Source: Gallaecimonas xiamenensis 3-C-1 (GTDB lineage Bacteria > Pseudomonadota > Gammaproteobacteria > Enterobacterales > Gallaecimonadaceae). From it: a stretch of 64,000 nucleotides of DNA. The stretch is from NCBI RefSeq assembly GCF_000299915.1, contig NZ_AMRI01000016.1:38923-102922 (forward strand), given 5' to 3'. Both the position numbers and the translations under genes were made by a program. Shown here in pieces: positions 12,675 to 23,148 of the stretch (the stretch's first letter is position 1; every line of letters begins with the position of its first letter). The notes beneath the pieces are model-generated. The model saw nothing but the letters and a program-made list of their open reading frames with translations, was not told the DNA's origin and did no database searches.

Positions 12675-13352
12675 ATGGCAACACCCTGGCCCGTAAAGCA
12701 CCCCGAACGTCTGCAGCTCTATACCCTGGCAACCCCCAACGGCCAGAAGGTGTCGGTGGCCCTTGAAGAGCTTGGCCTTCCCTACGAAGCCCACACCGTC
12801 AATATTCGCGAAGGCCAGCAGTTCCTGCCGGAATTTCTGGCCATCAACCCCAATAACAAGATCCCCGCCATCGTTGATCCCAACGGCCCCGAAGGGGAAC
12901 TCAGGCTGTTCGAGTCCGGCGCCATTTTGCTGTACCTGGCGGAAAAGACCGGCAAGCTGCTGCCCAAGAACCCGGCGGCCCGTATGGAGTGCATCCAGTG
13001 GGTATTCTTCCAGATGGGCGGCATAGGCCCCATGTTCGGCCAGTTCGGCCACTTCTATAAATATGCTGCCGACAAATGCCTGGACCCCTATCCCAAGGAG
13101 CGTTACCGCAACGAGGCACGCCGCCTGCTGGGGGTGCTGGAGCAGCGCCTGGCTGGCCGTCAGTACATCATGGGCGACGAGTACAGCATTGCCGATATCG
13201 CCATCTTCCCCTGGGTGGGCTGCCTGGACTGGGGCTACGGCGGCTACGAGGTCATAGGCCTTGATGATTTTCCCACCGTTATGGCCTGGTACCAGCGCTG
13301 CAAAGGCCGCCCGGCCAGTGAAAAAGGCCTGAAAGTAGGCGACCTGGACTGA
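12675..13352 (+). CDS. yfcG: YfcG-like glutathione S-transferase family disulfide reductase
   Basis: A 225-residue protein close in length and motifs to E. coli YfcG (215), a glutathione-dependent disulfide-bond oxidoreductase. The thioredoxin-like N-terminal domain shows TPNGQKVSVALEE and PNNKIPAI (cis-proline), with the glutathione-binding LFESGAILLYLAEKTG. The helical C-terminal domain has QWVFFQMGGIGPMFGQ and the N-capping/hydrophobic staple YSIADIAIFPWV. The start ATG 12675 follows an AAGGAGG ribosome site. YghU is a related alternative, but it carries a longer N-terminus. Confidence 0.85.
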   Translation: MATPWPVKHPERLQLYTLATPNGQKVSVALEELGLPYEAHTVNIREGQQFLPEFLAINPNNKIPAIVDPNGPEGELRLFESGAILLYLAEKTGKLLPKNPAARMECIQWVFFQMGGIGPMFGQFGHFYKYAADKCLDPYPKERYRNEARRLLGVLEQRLAGRQYIMGDEYSIADIAIFPWVGCLDWGYGGYEVIGLDDFPTVMAWYQRCKGRPASEKGLKVGDLD

Positions 13353-13424
13353 GGGCCTGCCTTAGGCATTCCCAAAGGGCTTCCGGCCCACCATAATAAG
13401 ACCCCAGGATAATCAGGAGACTCC

Positions 13425-13733
13425 ATGGCACGTTTTGCACTAGTGCTCCTGGTGCTCCTGGGGCTGTTGCAGTACCGGCTCTGGCTCGGTGACAACGCCC
13501 TGGACGAGCACTGGCAACTCAAAGCGGATATCAGCCGCATCCAAACCCAGAATGCCGAACTGAAGAAGCGTAACGCCCTGATGTACGCCGAAGTACGCGA
13601 CCTGCGCAAAGGCAAGGCCGCCGTGGAAGAGCGGGCGCGCAACGAGTTGGGCCTGATCCGGGAAGGAGAGACCTTCTACCGGGTTTTGCAGTCCGGCGAC
13701 CAAGACAAAGACGGATCGGCACTGAATGACTGA
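13425..13733 (+). CDS. ftsB: Cell division protein FtsB
   Basis: A 102-residue bitopic membrane protein (103 in E. coli) of the FtsQLB divisome complex. A transmembrane segment at about 3-20 (RFALVLLVLLGLLQY) is followed by a periplasmic coiled coil (about 28-70) with heptads such as ISRIQTQNAELKKRNALMYAEV. The last codons overlap ispD by eight bases. The ftsB-ispD-ispF-truD-surE-pcm-nlpD-rpoS order is the classical gammaproteobacterial cluster. Confidence 0.93.
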   Translation: MARFALVLLVLLGLLQYRLWLGDNALDEHWQLKADISRIQTQNAELKKRNALMYAEVRDLRKGKAAVEERARNELGLIREGETFYRVLQSGDQDKDGSALND

Positions 13734-14418
13734 CAAACTGGTTGCCTTGGTACCGGCGGCCGGCATAGGCCGGCGCATGGGGGCAGACAAACCCAAGCAA
13801 TACCTGCCCTTGACCGAGCACTGCATTCTGGGGGAAACCCTGGCCCGGCTGCTGGCCCATCCGGCCATCAGCGAAGTAGTGGTGGCCCTGGCGGCCGAAG
13901 ACCCCTATTTCGACGATCTGGCCCAGGCCAGCCACCCCAAGCTGCGCACCGTCATTGGCGGTGACGAGCGGGCCGACTCGGTGCTGGCCTGCCTGGCGGC
14001 AGTCAACCCCGATATCGCTCCTTGGGTGCTGGTCCATGACGCCGCCCGGCCCCTGATCACCGCCGGCGATATCGATGCGGTGGTAAAGGCCGCCCGGGCC
14101 GGCCAGGGCGCCATCCTGGCGGCGCCCCTGGTAGACACCATCAAGTGGTCCCAGGACGGGAAGCGCATCGAAGAAACGGTGCCGCGTCAGCACCTGTGGC
14201 GGGCCCTGACCCCCCAGTGCTTTCCCACCGGCGCCTTGCGCCTGGCCCTGAGCGAGGCCCTGGCCGAGGGCGCCAGCATCACCGACGAAGCCTCGGCCAT
14301 GGAACGCCTGGGCTGGCCCGTGACCCTGGTCAAGGGCCGTAACGACAATATAAAAATTACTGAACCGGCGGACCTGCCCTTGGCCCGCTGGCTGCTTAGC
14401 CAACAGGAGAGCTGCTGA
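13726..14418 (+). CDS. ispD: 2-C-methyl-D-erythritol 4-phosphate cytidylyltransferase
   Basis: IspD couples CTP to methylerythritol 4-phosphate in the MEP isoprenoid pathway. It has 230 residues (236 in E. coli). The nucleotide-binding signature [16 protein letters not shown] is at about 9-24, and VHDAARPL lies near 106. It overlaps ftsB upstream and abuts ispF (the last base is shared in TGATG), so the two pathway enzymes are translationally coupled. Confidence 0.96.
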   Translation: MTDKLVALVPAAGIGRRMGADKPKQYLPLTEHCILGETLARLLAHPAISEVVVALAAEDPYFDDLAQASHPKLRTVIGGDERADSVLACLAAVNPDIAPWVLVHDAARPLITAGDIDAVVKAARAGQGAILAAPLVDTIKWSQDGKRIEETVPRQHLWRALTPQCFPTGALRLALSEALAEGASITDEASAMERLGWPVTLVKGRNDNIKITEPADLPLARWLLSQQESC

Positions 14419-14894
14419 TGCGCATCGGCCATGGTTATGACGTACACAAGTTTGGCGCCGAGCGGCCCCTGATCCTCGGCGGTGTGGTGGTGCCCCACCA
14501 CAGCGGCCTGATTGCCCATTCCGACGGCGACGTGGTGCTGCACGCGGTGGCTGACGCATTGCTGGGGGCCCTGGCCCTTGGTGATATCGGCCGCCACTTC
14601 CCGGACACCGATCCGGCCTTCAAAGGCGCAGACAGCCGCGCCCTGCTGCGCCATGTCTATGATCTGGTCGGCCAAAAAGGCTACCGCTTGGGTAACCTGG
14701 ACGTCACCATTATGGCCCAGGCCCCCAAGATGGCCCCCCATATCGATGTCATGCGCCAGGCCATCGCCAGCGACCTTGCCGCTGAGCTGGACCAGATCAA
14801 CGTCAAGGCCACCACTACCGAGCGCCTGGGTTTTGTGGGCCGGGAAGAGGGCATTGCCGTGGAAGCCGTAGTACTGGTGGAGAAAGCCCGATGA
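14418..14894 (+). CDS. ispF: 2-C-methyl-D-erythritol 2,4-cyclodiphosphate synthase
   Basis: IspF cyclises the CDP-ME-2-phosphate intermediate, releasing CMP. It has 158 residues (159 in E. coli). Zinc ligands Asp8 and His10 (GYDVHKF) and His42 ([10 protein letters not shown]) are in place. The C-terminal [16 protein letters not shown] motif binds the cytidine. The gene overlaps truD by four bases (ATGA). Confidence 0.96.
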   Translation: MRIGHGYDVHKFGAERPLILGGVVVPHHSGLIAHSDGDVVLHAVADALLGALALGDIGRHFPDTDPAFKGADSRALLRHVYDLVGQKGYRLGNLDVTIMAQAPKMAPHIDVMRQAIASDLAAELDQINVKATTTERLGFVGREEGIAVEAVVLVEKAR

Positions 14895-15910
14895 GCGTCA
14901 CAGCCCTGTTTAAGACCCAACCCGAAGACTTCGTGGTAGATGAAGTGCTGGGCTTTGAGCCCTGCGGCGAAGGGGAGCACCTGTTCGTACTTATCGAAAA
15001 GCGTGGCATGAACACCCAGTGGGCCGCCAAACTGCTGGCCGAGGCCTGCGGACTTAAGGAGCGGGACGTGTCCCACTCCGGCCTTAAAGACCGCCATGCC
15101 GTGACCCGTCAATGGCTGTCGGTATGGTTGCCTGGCAAGGAAGACCCGGACCTGAGCGCCATAGAAAGCGACGAGCTCAAGGTGTTGGCCAAGGGCCGCC
15201 ACAACAAGAAACTGCGTATCGGTACCCACAAGGCCAACCGGTTTGACATTCGCCTGCGTCAGGTCAGCGACAAGGCATTGGTACAAAGCCGCCTGGAGGC
15301 CATCCAGGCCCAGGGTTTTGCCAACCTGTTCGGCGACCAGCGCTTTGGCCATGAAGACCGCAACCTCAAGCTTTTTGACGACGTGGTGGCCGGCAAGCGC
15401 ATGAAAAAGCCCCGCCAGGCCATGGCCATCTCGGCGGCCCGCTCGGCCCTGTTCAACCTGGTGGCCGACTATCGCCAGCAGCAAGGGCTGGCCGGCCAGG
15501 TGCTGGCCGGGGACGTGCTGATGCTGGCCGGCTCCCACTCGGTCTTTGTTGCCGAGCAGGACGAGTTGCCTGCCCTGCAGCAGCGCCTGGCAGAAGGGGA
15601 TGTGCAGCTGACCGCCCCTCTTTACGGTAAAGGAGGCGTCAAGCCCCAAGGCCCGGCCGCTGAACTGGAAGCGGCGGCCCTGGCCGGGCAAGAGGCGCGC
15701 CTTGAAGGGCTGGAAAAGCTCGCTAACAGCGCCCGCCGGCCCCTGTGGCTCAAGCCTGAGCTTGCATGGCAGTGGCAAGACAGCGACCTGGTGCTCAGTT
15801 TTACCCTGCCCACCGGCAGCTTTGCCACGGCGCTGCTGGCCAACCTGGCCGAGCTGGTGGAACCGGAACGTGTGAAAGAGGTAAAGACCGATGAAGATCC
15901 TGGTCAGTAA
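14891..15910 (+). CDS. truD: tRNA pseudouridine(13) synthase TruD
   Basis: TruD isomerises U13 of tRNA-Glu to pseudouridine. It has 339 residues (349 in E. coli). The catalytic aspartate is Asp67 in [14 protein letters not shown], and the family motif [14 protein letters not shown] follows. A TRUD insertion domain lies in the middle. The end of the gene overlaps surE by 20 bases, consistent with one transcript. Confidence 0.95.
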   Translation: MSVTALFKTQPEDFVVDEVLGFEPCGEGEHLFVLIEKRGMNTQWAAKLLAEACGLKERDVSHSGLKDRHAVTRQWLSVWLPGKEDPDLSAIESDELKVLAKGRHNKKLRIGTHKANRFDIRLRQVSDKALVQSRLEAIQAQGFANLFGDQRFGHEDRNLKLFDDVVAGKRMKKPRQAMAISAARSALFNLVADYRQQQGLAGQVLAGDVLMLAGSHSVFVAEQDELPALQQRLAEGDVQLTAPLYGKGGVKPQGPAAELEAAALAGQEARLEGLEKLANSARRPLWLKPELAWQWQDSDLVLSFTLPTGSFATALLANLAELVEPERVKEVKTDEDPGQ

Positions 15911-16646
15911 CGACGACGGCGTCCACGCCCCCGGTATCGCCGCCCTGGCCAAGGCCATGGGCGAGATTGCCGACGTCAGGGTGGTGGCACCGGACCGCAA
16001 CTGCTCCGGCGCTTCCAACAGCCTGACCCTGGAAAACCCCCTGCGGGCCCAGCAGCTGGCCAACGGCTTTTGGGCGGTCAAGGGCACCCCCACCGACTGC
16101 GTGCACCTGGCCATCAACGGCCTTTTCCCCGACTGGCAACCGGATCTGGTGGTGGCCGGGGTTAATGCCGGCGCCAACCTGGGGGACGACGTGCTCTATT
16201 CGGGCACGGTGGCGGCCGCCACCGAGGGGCGCCACTTGGGTTTGCCGGCGGTGGCCGTCAGCCTGGTGGGCCGCGAACTTCAGCATTACGACGTGGCCGC
16301 CGCTATGACCAAGGAGATTGTTGCAGGCTTGACGGACCATCCCCTGCCGCCCATGCACATCCTCAATATCAATGTGCCGGACCTGCCGCGCCAGGCCCTG
16401 ACCGGAGTAGAGGTTACCCGCCTGGGCTACCGGCACAGGGCAGAGAGCATGGTCCATACCCGGGATCCGGCGGGGCGACCCATTTACTGGCTGGGCCCCC
16501 CCGGCCAGGGGGCCGATGCCGGCCCCGGAACCGATTTTCACGCTGTCAGTGTCGGCAAGGTGTCGGTAACGCCCCTGCAAATTGACCTGACCGCCCACCG
16601 CATGCTGGCCCCCATGGCCAGTTGGCTGGAAACCTTGCAACCATAG
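15891..16646 (+). CDS. surE: 5'/3'-nucleotidase SurE
   Basis: A 251-residue metal-dependent phosphatase acting on nucleoside monophosphates and short polyphosphates, linked to stationary-phase survival. It begins [16 protein letters not shown], with metal-binding Asp8 and Asp9. The second metal and active-site region reads [16 protein letters not shown], and [10 protein letters not shown] and [21 protein letters not shown] follow as in the family. The start lies within truD. pcm, its usual stationary-phase repair partner, follows by 20 bases. Confidence 0.95.
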   Translation: MKILVSNDDGVHAPGIAALAKAMGEIADVRVVAPDRNCSGASNSLTLENPLRAQQLANGFWAVKGTPTDCVHLAINGLFPDWQPDLVVAGVNAGANLGDDVLYSGTVAAATEGRHLGLPAVAVSLVGRELQHYDVAAAMTKEIVAGLTDHPLPPMHILNINVPDLPRQALTGVEVTRLGYRHRAESMVHTRDPAGRPIYWLGPPGQGADAGPGTDFHAVSVGKVSVTPLQIDLTAHRMLAPMASWLETLQP

Positions 16647-16666
16647 CGCAATAGAAAAGGGAGACT

Positions 16667-17305
16667 ATGGCCATCGAAGGCGCAGGATCGCGGTCCCGGC
16701 TGGTCAGCCAGCTTCGCCAGGAAGGGATCGGCAATGAGAGGGTGTTGGCCGCCATCGGCAACATTCCCCGGCATTGGTTTGTGGACGACGTGCTCGGCCA
16801 CAAAGCCTACGACAATACCGCCCTGCCCATAGGGGAGGGCCAGACTATATCCCAGCCCTATATAGTGGCCAGGATGACCGAGCTGCTGCTGCGTGGCACC
16901 AGCCAGGCCAAGGTACTGGAGATAGGCACTGGCTCGGGCTACCAGACCGCCGTACTGGCCCAGCTTTGTGGCCAAGTGTTCAGCGTAGAGCGGATCAAGA
17001 ACCTGCAATATCAGGCCCGCCGCCGCTTGCAGAAGCTGGACCTGCACAATGTGCAGATGAAGCATGGCGACGGCTGGCAGGGCTGGGCCAGCAAAGGTCC
17101 CTTTGACGGCATTATTGTCACCGCCGCCCCGGCCAGCCTGCCGGGCGCCCTGCTGGAGCAGTTGGCGGACGGCGGTGTCATGGTGATACCGGTTGGCGAA
17201 GAACAACAGCTGCTGAAGGTGATAGTCCGTCAAGGACAGACCTACACGGTAGACGATGTGGAGTGGGTGCGTTTCGTGCCGCTGGTTTCTGGAAAGCTTT
17301 TGTGA
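16667..17305 (+). CDS. pcm: Protein-L-isoaspartate O-methyltransferase
   Basis: Pcm methylates isoaspartyl residues in aged proteins using SAM, which starts their repair. It has 212 residues (208 in E. coli). The SAM-binding motif [15 protein letters not shown] is at about 84-98. The substrate-binding stretch IPRHWFVDD...[17 protein letters not shown] precedes it, and [11 protein letters not shown] and GGVMVIPVG complete the fold. An AAGGGAGA ribosome site precedes the ATG. The end overlaps the GTG start of the yqaA-like gene. Confidence 0.95.
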   Translation: MAIEGAGSRSRLVSQLRQEGIGNERVLAAIGNIPRHWFVDDVLGHKAYDNTALPIGEGQTISQPYIVARMTELLLRGTSQAKVLEIGTGSGYQTAVLAQLCGQVFSVERIKNLQYQARRRLQKLDLHNVQMKHGDGWQGWASKGPFDGIIVTAAPASLPGALLEQLADGGVMVIPVGEEQQLLKVIVRQGQTYTVDDVEWVRFVPLVSGKLL

Positions 17306-17880
17306 AGATATTTTCGCCTTTTTACGACAGGGTGCTGCGCTGGGCAGCCCACCCCCATGCGCCCCGTTACCTGGCGGTAATGAGCTTTGTGGAATCCATC
17401 TTCTGGCCTGTGCCAACAGACGTGATGCTGGCCCCCATGGCCCTGGCAAGGCCGGCCCGCGCCTGGCGTTTTGCGCTGGTGGCCACCGTCGCTTCGGTGC
17501 TGGGCGGGGCGGTGGGCTTTGCCCTTGGCTGGCTGCTGTTTGAGCCTGTGGTACTGCCCTTTGTGGAGTGGATGGGTTACCAGGCCAAACTGGCCACCGC
17601 CAAGACCTGGTTTGACAGCTACGGTATCTGGGTGGTGCTGCTGGCCAGCTTCTCGCCCTTGCCTTACAAGGTCTTTACGGTGACGGCCGGCGTTATGCAG
17701 ATGCTGTTCCTGCCCTTTATGCTGGTGTCTCTGGTGGGCCGTGCCGCCCGCTTCTACCTGGTGGCCGGTTTGATGCGCCTGGGGGGCGCCCGCATGGCGG
17801 AGAAACTGCGCCACTATATCGACTGGCTGGGCTGGGCCACTGTATTGCTGGCGGTGGCAGCCTATCTGGCATTGCGTTGA
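17302..17880 (+). CDS. yqaA: YqaA-like DedA/SNARE-associated inner-membrane protein
   Basis: A 192-residue protein if started at GTG 17302, which overlaps the pcm stop (GTGA) and gives the family-like start [15 protein letters not shown] start 39 bases upstream is also open. Four to five hydrophobic segments are visible, with the VTT-domain pattern [18 protein letters not shown] and an F/Y-rich re-entrant loop ([17 protein letters not shown]). The family is thought to act in membrane homeostasis or lipid transport, with no defined substrate for this branch. It sits between pcm and nlpD, as in Shewanella and relatives. Confidence 0.85.
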   Translation: MKIFSPFYDRVLRWAAHPHAPRYLAVMSFVESIFWPVPTDVMLAPMALARPARAWRFALVATVASVLGGAVGFALGWLLFEPVVLPFVEWMGYQAKLATAKTWFDSYGIWVVLLASFSPLPYKVFTVTAGVMQMLFLPFMLVSLVGRAARFYLVAGLMRLGGARMAEKLRHYIDWLGWATVLLAVAAYLALR

Positions 17881-17887
17881 GAGGACC

Positions 17888-18679
17888 ATGAAACGGGGGC
17901 TGCTGACCTGCCTATCCTTGCTACTGCTGGCGGCTTGTACCGCCGACCGGCCGGCTCCCGTGATCTCCCTTTCCACCGAACATGCCCCGGCGACCATAGT
18001 TAATTACGACCCTATCAAGGGCGACAACTACCGGGTCCTCAAGGGAGACACCCTTTATTCCATCGCCTTTCGCTCCGGCCAGGACTACCGTGACCTGGCC
18101 AGCCGCAACCAGCTGCCTGCTCCCTATACCATCTTCCCTGGGCAAATCATCAAGCTGTCATCAAGGCCGGCTAGTGTGAGTCATCGAAATGTGACGCCGC
18201 GTCAAAAAATTGACAAGAAACCGATTGCCAAGGCCGAATCGACGCAGTACAGTCGTAAACAGGTTGTTAACAAAAATGTTACAGCCAAGCCGGCGGCCCC
18301 GGCAGCTCATGGCTGGCAGTGGCCGACGCAAGGTCCATTAGTATTAGGCTTTTCTAGTCGTCAGGATGGCAACAAAGGGCTAGACATAGGTGGTAACAGG
18401 GGAGACTCTGTATTTGCCGCCGCTCCAGGCAAGGTGGTGTATGCGGGGAGTGCGTTAAGGGGTTACGGTAAGCTCGTTATCATCAAACATGACGATCAAT
18501 ACCTGAGCGCTTATGCACACAACGACGACCTCCTGGTCAGGGAGCAGCAGTGGGTTAAAGCAGGGCAATTGATTGCCCGCAAGGGTGATTCCGGCACTAA
18601 CGGCGTGAAGCTCCATTTTGAGATCCGCCGCCGGGGCGAGGCCATTAACCCACTATTAAAACTACCCAAACGAGGATAA
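17888..18679 (+). CDS. nlpD: Amidase activator lipoprotein NlpD
   Basis: NlpD activates the AmiC amidase during daughter-cell separation. It has 263 residues. A lipoprotein signal (about 1-18) ends in a LLAAC lipobox. A LysM peptidoglycan-binding domain (about 49-92, [20 protein letters not shown]) follows, then a basic linker and a C-terminal LytM/M23 domain. The zinc-ligating residues of active LytM enzymes are lost ([11 protein letters not shown] and the end [10 protein letters not shown]), the expected state for an activator rather than an enzyme. In E. coli the main rpoS promoter lies inside nlpD; the long untranslated lead is compatible with that here. Confidence 0.93.
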   Translation: MKRGLLTCLSLLLLAACTADRPAPVISLSTEHAPATIVNYDPIKGDNYRVLKGDTLYSIAFRSGQDYRDLASRNQLPAPYTIFPGQIIKLSSRPASVSHRNVTPRQKIDKKPIAKAESTQYSRKQVVNKNVTAKPAAPAAHGWQWPTQGPLVLGFSSRQDGNKGLDIGGNRGDSVFAAAPGKVVYAGSALRGYGKLVIIKHDDQYLSAYAHNDDLLVREQQWVKAGQLIARKGDSGTNGVKLHFEIRRRGEAINPLLKLPKRG

Positions 18680-18728
18680 CAACAATGATTCAGTAGCGGA
18701 GTGTTGGACACAGCTGACAGGAGGCTCT

Positions 18729-19697
18729 ATGGCCCGCAAAAAAACGGTGAAAGACGAATCCTTTGACATGGAAGCGAAAGACATGGAGAAGGAGTTGCAA
18801 ACGGTCGAAGAAGAGACTGAAGAGCAACAAGAGGAAATCAACCTCGGAGACGATTTCCAAAAGAGCCTGGACGCTACCCAAATGTACCTGAGCGAAATCG
18901 GGTTCTCCCCGCTGCTCAGTGCCGAAGAAGAAGTCTTCTACTCCCGTAAGGCGCTTCGGGGCTGTGAAGCCTCACGCAAGCGTATGATCGAAAGTAACCT
19001 GCGTTTGGTGGTCAAGATTGCCCGCCGCTATAACAACAGAGGCCTGGCCCTTCTGGATCTCATCGAAGAAGGCAACCTGGGGCTCATTCGCGCCGTAGAA
19101 AAATTCGACCCTGAACGGGGTTTCCGCTTCTCTACCTACGCCACCTGGTGGATCCGCCAAACCATAGAGCGGGCCATCATGAACCAGACCCGCACCATTC
19201 GCCTGCCAATCCACGTGGTCAAAGAGCTGAATGTCTACCTGCGTACCGCCCGGGAACTGGCCCACAAGCTGGACCATGAGCCGACGGTGGAAGAGATCGC
19301 CACCAAGCTCGACAAACCGGTGGACGACGTGGCCAAGATGCTCAGGCTCAACGAGCGTATCAGTTCGGTGGACACCCCTATTGGGGGAGATTCCGACAAG
19401 GCGCTGCTGGACGTGATCGCCGACGAAAAGGAAATGGGCCCCGAGTTCGAGCTGCAGGACGACGACATCCGCTCCAGCCTGATGCGCTGGTTAGATGAAC
19501 TGTCCGACAAGCAGCGTGAAGTACTGGCCCGCCGTTTCGGCCTGCTGGGTTACGAACCGGCCACCCTGGAAGAAGTGGGCCACGAGATTGGCCTGACCCG
19601 CGAACGGGTCCGCCAAATCCAGGTCGAGGCCCTAAGGCGCCTCAAAGAACGCCTGTTCCAGGAAGGTTTGAACGCCGAAGCTTTGTTCAGCGATTAA
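18729..19697 (+). CDS. rpoS: RNA polymerase sigma factor RpoS (sigma-38)
   Basis: The stationary-phase and general-stress sigma factor, with 322 residues (330 in E. coli). Region 1.2 includes [21 protein letters not shown]. Region 2 contains [20 protein letters not shown] and [17 protein letters not shown]. Region 4 ends with the helix-turn-helix [19 protein letters not shown]. An ACAGGAGGCTCT ribosome site precedes the ATG. The N-terminus (about 10-40) is unusually acidic. The stop codon physically overlaps the stop codon of the convergent mutS gene. Confidence 0.96.
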   Translation: MARKKTVKDESFDMEAKDMEKELQTVEEETEEQQEEINLGDDFQKSLDATQMYLSEIGFSPLLSAEEEVFYSRKALRGCEASRKRMIESNLRLVVKIARRYNNRGLALLDLIEEGNLGLIRAVEKFDPERGFRFSTYATWWIRQTIERAIMNQTRTIRLPIHVVKELNVYLRTARELAHKLDHEPTVEEIATKLDKPVDDVAKMLRLNERISSVDTPIGGDSDKALLDVIADEKEMGPEFELQDDDIRSSLMRWLDELSDKQREVLARRFGLLGYEPATLEEVGHEIGLTRERVRQIQVEALRRLKERLFQEGLNAEALFSD

Positions 19698-22261
19698 CCC
19701 TGGGCCTCCTCCTTGAGCCGGTAGAGCAGCATCAAGGCGTCTTTGGGGGTTAGGGCATCCACATCCAGTGCCTTGAGCCGGCTGACCACAGCCGGCTCTT
19801 CGTTTAGGCCAAGGTCCATTTGCCGGGGCGCCGCCACCGGGGCCAGGGCCTTGTGGCCTTCCAGCTCCTGCAACTTGAATCTGGCCGCTTTGACCACCCC
19901 TTTGGGTACCCCTGCCAACAGCGCCACCTGCAGGCCAAAGCTCTTGCTGGCCGGCCCACTTTGCACCGCGTGCATAAAGGTGACGGTATCGCCGTGCTCC
20001 ACCGCATCCAGGTGAACGTTCTCCACCCCGTCCAGCTGTTCGGCCAGGGCTGTCAGCTCGAAATAATGGGTGGCGAACAGGGTCAGGCTGCGGCTTTGGC
20101 GGGCCAGGAAGTCCGCCACCGCCCAGGCCAGGGACAGGCCGTCGTAGGTGGAGGTACCACGGCCTATCTCGTCCATCAGCACCAGGCTGCGGTCGCTGGC
20201 GTTGTTGAGGATGGTGGCGGTCTCGGTCATCTCCACCATAAAGGTGGAGCGGCCAGAGGCCAGGTCGTCGGCGGCGCCGATGCGGGTAAAGATGCGGTCC
20301 ACCAGCCCTATCTGGGCGCTTTGGGCCGGCACCGGGCAGCCGATATGGGCCATCAGGGTGATTAGGGCGGTCTGGCGCATGTAGGTGGACTTACCGCCCA
20401 TGTTGGGGCCTGTGACCATCAGCATATGTTTGCTGTCGGTCAGGGCCACCGGGTTGGCGATAAAGGGGCTGTCCAGCACCACTTCCACTACCGGGTGGCG
20501 GCCACCGTCGATACGTATGCCCCGGTCTGCCTGTAAATCGGGGCGGCAGTAGTCCAGGGTTTGGCCACGCTCACAGAGGTTGGCCAGCAGGTCCAGCTCG
20601 GCGCAGGCATCGGCCAGGCGCAGCAGCTGGTCAAGGCGGGGGTGCAGGGCGTCAAACAGCCCTTCGTAGAGCTGTTTTTCCAGGGCCAGGGCCTTGCCCT
20701 GGCTGGTCAGCACCTTGTCCTCGTACTCCTTGAGTTCGGGGATAATGTAGCGCTCGGTGTTCTTCAGGGTCTGGCGGCGTACATAGTCGCTGGGGGCCAG
20801 GTGGGACTGGGCCCGGGTCAGTTCGATGAAGTAGCCATGTACCTTGTTAAAACCCACCTTGAGGGTGCTGACGCCGGTGCGCTGGCGCTCCCGCGCCTCG
20901 ATATGCTCGAGAAAATCGGTGGCGCCCTTGGACAGGGCCCGATACTGGTCCAGCTCGCTGTTAAAGCCGGGGCGGATCACGCCGCCGTCGCGAATAAGCA
21001 CCGGCGGGTTGTCGATGATGGCGTCCGACAGTAGCTGGTACAGCTCCGGCAGGGGCGCGCAATCCCGCTCAAGGCTGGCCAGACGGCCCTGGGTACCGGC
21101 CAGCAAGGCGCCAAGCTCTGGCAGGGTGCCAAGGGCGCTTCGCAGCCGCACCAGATCCCGGGGCCTGGCCGAGCGTAAGGCCACCCGCGCCATCACCCTT
21201 TCCAGATCCCCCACCTGTTTCATCAGATCTTTCAGACTGGCGTCCAGCAGTTGCTGGCCCAGGTAGTCGATGGCGTCCAGGCGGCCGTTGATCACCTGGA
21301 TGTCCCTAAGCGGCCGGTGCAGCCAGCGGCCCAGCAGCCTCGACCCCATGGGGGTGGCGCAGCGGTCCAGCACCGAAAAGAGGGTGTTGTCGGTGCTGCC
21401 GGCAAGGCTCTGGGTCAGCTCCAGGTTGCGCCTGGTGGCCGCGTCCAGCACCACCGCTTCGTCTTCGGCTTCCAGCTTGATGGCGCGGATATGGGGCAGG
21501 GCGGTGCGCTGGGTGTCTTTGAGGTATTGCAGCAGGCAGCCGGCGGCGCACAGGGCGCTCTTGGCGTCCTGTACCCCGAAGCCCACCAGGTCGCGGGTAC
21601 CAAACTGCTGGGTCAGGGTGCGCTGGGCCGTGTCTAGGTCAAATTCCCACAGGGGCCTGCGGCGCAGGCCTTTGCGGTCCCCCAGCAAGGCCAGGTCAAA
21701 GTCTTCCGGGTAGAGCAGCTCGGCCGGGCTGGTGCGCTGCAGTTCCGCCTTAAGGTCGTCTTCCCCCTGTGGCTCGGACACCAAAAAGCGCCCGGAGGTG
21801 ATATCCAGGGTGGCATAGCCGTAGCGGCCATCTTTGCCGTAAACGGCGGCCAGCAGGTTGTCGCGCTTTTCGGTGAGCAGCGCTTCTTCACTGACGGTGC
21901 CTGGGGTGACGATGCGCACCACCTGGCGTTCCACCGGGCCCTTGCTGGTGGCCGGATCGCCAATCTGTTCACAGATGGCCACCGACTCGCCCATGGCCAC
22001 GGCCTTGGCCAGGTAGCCTTCGGCGGCGTGGTAGGGAATACCGGCCATGGGGATCTTCTGGCCGCCGCTCTGGCCCCGGGCGGTCAGGGAGATATCCAGC
22101 AGGGCAGAGGCCTTCTTGGCGTCGTCATAGAAGAGCTCATAGAAGTCACCCATGCGGTAGAAAAGCAGCACCTCGGGGTGTTGGGCTTTGATGCGCAGGT
22201 ACTGCTGCATCATGGGAGTGTGCTGTTCCAGGTTGGCCAGGCTGTTCACGGGGTTTTGCAT
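19694..22261 (-). CDS. mutS: DNA mismatch repair protein MutS
   Basis: MutS recognises mismatches and starts methyl-directed repair. It has 855 residues (853 in E. coli). The mismatch-wedge motif FYE is in [17 protein letters not shown] near 39. The Walker A P-loop [14 protein letters not shown] lies near 617, and [22 protein letters not shown] (Walker B and signature, quoted in part: [12 protein letters not shown]) follows. The C-terminal tetramer/beta-clamp tail is present. The gene converges on rpoS, and the two stop codons overlap with no space for a terminator. E. coli also has mutS near rpoS, with other genes in between. Confidence 0.97.
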   Translation of the reverse strand: MQNPVNSLANLEQHTPMMQQYLRIKAQHPEVLLFYRMGDFYELFYDDAKKASALLDISLTARGQSGGQKIPMAGIPYHAAEGYLAKAVAMGESVAICEQIGDPATSKGPVERQVVRIVTPGTVSEEALLTEKRDNLLAAVYGKDGRYGYATLDITSGRFLVSEPQGEDDLKAELQRTSPAELLYPEDFDLALLGDRKGLRRRPLWEFDLDTAQRTLTQQFGTRDLVGFGVQDAKSALCAAGCLLQYLKDTQRTALPHIRAIKLEAEDEAVVLDAATRRNLELTQSLAGSTDNTLFSVLDRCATPMGSRLLGRWLHRPLRDIQVINGRLDAIDYLGQQLLDASLKDLMKQVGDLERVMARVALRSARPRDLVRLRSALGTLPELGALLAGTQGRLASLERDCAPLPELYQLLSDAIIDNPPVLIRDGGVIRPGFNSELDQYRALSKGATDFLEHIEARERQRTGVSTLKVGFNKVHGYFIELTRAQSHLAPSDYVRRQTLKNTERYIIPELKEYEDKVLTSQGKALALEKQLYEGLFDALHPRLDQLLRLADACAELDLLANLCERGQTLDYCRPDLQADRGIRIDGGRHPVVEVVLDSPFIANPVALTDSKHMLMVTGPNMGGKSTYMRQTALITLMAHIGCPVPAQSAQIGLVDRIFTRIGAADDLASGRSTFMVEMTETATILNNASDRSLVLMDEIGRGTSTYDGLSLAWAVADFLARQSRSLTLFATHYFELTALAEQLDGVENVHLDAVEHGDTVTFMHAVQSGPASKSFGLQVALLAGVPKGVVKAARFKLQELEGHKALAPVAAPRQMDLGLNEEPAVVSRLKALDVDALTPKDALMLLYRLKEEAQG

Positions 22262-22299
22262 CTTGTCTTCTTCGTTGCCTTGTTAAGGGAAGGGGCGGC

Positions 22300-22989
22300 T
22301 TACACCAGGCCCCTGGCCCGCAAAATCTCGGTAATGATGGGTACGGGGGTCATCATATGGTCGAACATCATGGCCCTGGCCTGCTGGCTGTCGCCGGACA
22401 GCAGCACCGTCACCAGGTCTTTGTGCTCATCCCGTTTCAGGGCCAGGGCGTCAGTGCTGAACACCGTTTCCCTTAGCCACAGCTGGCGGTAGCGCTCTAC
22501 CTGGTCGAGCATGGTGGAGCGCAGCTCCATTAGCTTGTCCGAGCCGCAACCGGCGGCGATGGCGTTATGGAAGGCCTTGTGGCGGCTGTCCCAGACCGAC
22601 AGCATTTCCTCGGCGCTTTGCACCTGGGTGACCCGTGACAGGGTATGGGCGGCGGCGATGATCCCCGCTTCCCAGTTGTCGCCGCCTTTTTGCACCGCCA
22701 ATTCGGTAACCAGGGCCTCCAGCTGGGCCCGGGCATAGTAAAGGTCTTGCAGCTGGGCCACCGACATGGGCGCCACCCGAAAGCCCTTTTGGCTCTCGGC
22801 GGTGACCAGTCGCTCGGCTACCAGGCGGGACAGGGCCTCGCGCATGGGGCCAGCACCTATCTCATAGCGCGCCTTGAGGCTGCTCATCAAGAGCTTGTCG
22901 CCGGGGGTGAAGTGCCCCTCGGTGATATCCCGCTTCAGTCGCCCGTAGGCGGCGTCGGCCAGATTGCCCTTTTCTTCGGTACTGGTCAT
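22300..22989 (-). CDS. csiR: GntR/FadR-family repressor CsiR (GlaR)
   Basis: A 229-residue regulator. An N-terminal winged helix-turn-helix (about 10-75, AAYGRLKRDITEGHFTPGDK and GPMREALSRLVAERLV) is followed by a helical FCD ligand domain with putative metal-binding His/Asp residues (RHKAFHNAI, DEHKDLV). E. coli CsiR represses the csiD-lhgO-gab operon and is relieved by glutarate. Here it is divergent from glaH and lhgO, which supports that assignment. ATG 22989 is chosen because a GGGAG lies five bases upstream and the protein then matches the family length (220). Upstream in-frame starts would cross the promoter and the palindrome at 23075-23096. Confidence 0.88.
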   Translation of the reverse strand: MTSTEEKGNLADAAYGRLKRDITEGHFTPGDKLLMSSLKARYEIGAGPMREALSRLVAERLVTAESQKGFRVAPMSVAQLQDLYYARAQLEALVTELAVQKGGDNWEAGIIAAAHTLSRVTQVQSAEEMLSVWDSRHKAFHNAIAAGCGSDKLMELRSTMLDQVERYRQLWLRETVFSTDALALKRDEHKDLVTVLLSGDSQQARAMMFDHMMTPVPIITEILRARGLV

Positions 22990-23074
22990 AGGCTCCCTGA
23001 ACATGCTGTTGTCGCCGGCGAGAGTATAACGGCAGGGCAGAGGGTGCCGCAAAAGGATGAAGTATTGATAAAGA

Positions 23075-23096
23075 TCAAAAATGTAGATATTTTTGA
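23075..23096. promoter_or_regulatory. Candidate CsiR operator palindrome
   Basis: TCAAAAAT (23075-23082) and ATTTTTGA (23089-23096) are exact reverse complements separated by six bases. The palindrome sits in the 159-base divergent csiR-glaH gap, about 50 bases before the glaH start. Its position and symmetry suit a GntR-family dimer, but the match to a CsiR consensus is untested. Confidence 0.5.
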
Positions 23097-23148
23097 ATAA
23101 TGTCATTTTTGTGCGCCAGCACCCCGACGTCCCAGTAGAGGTAAGCCC

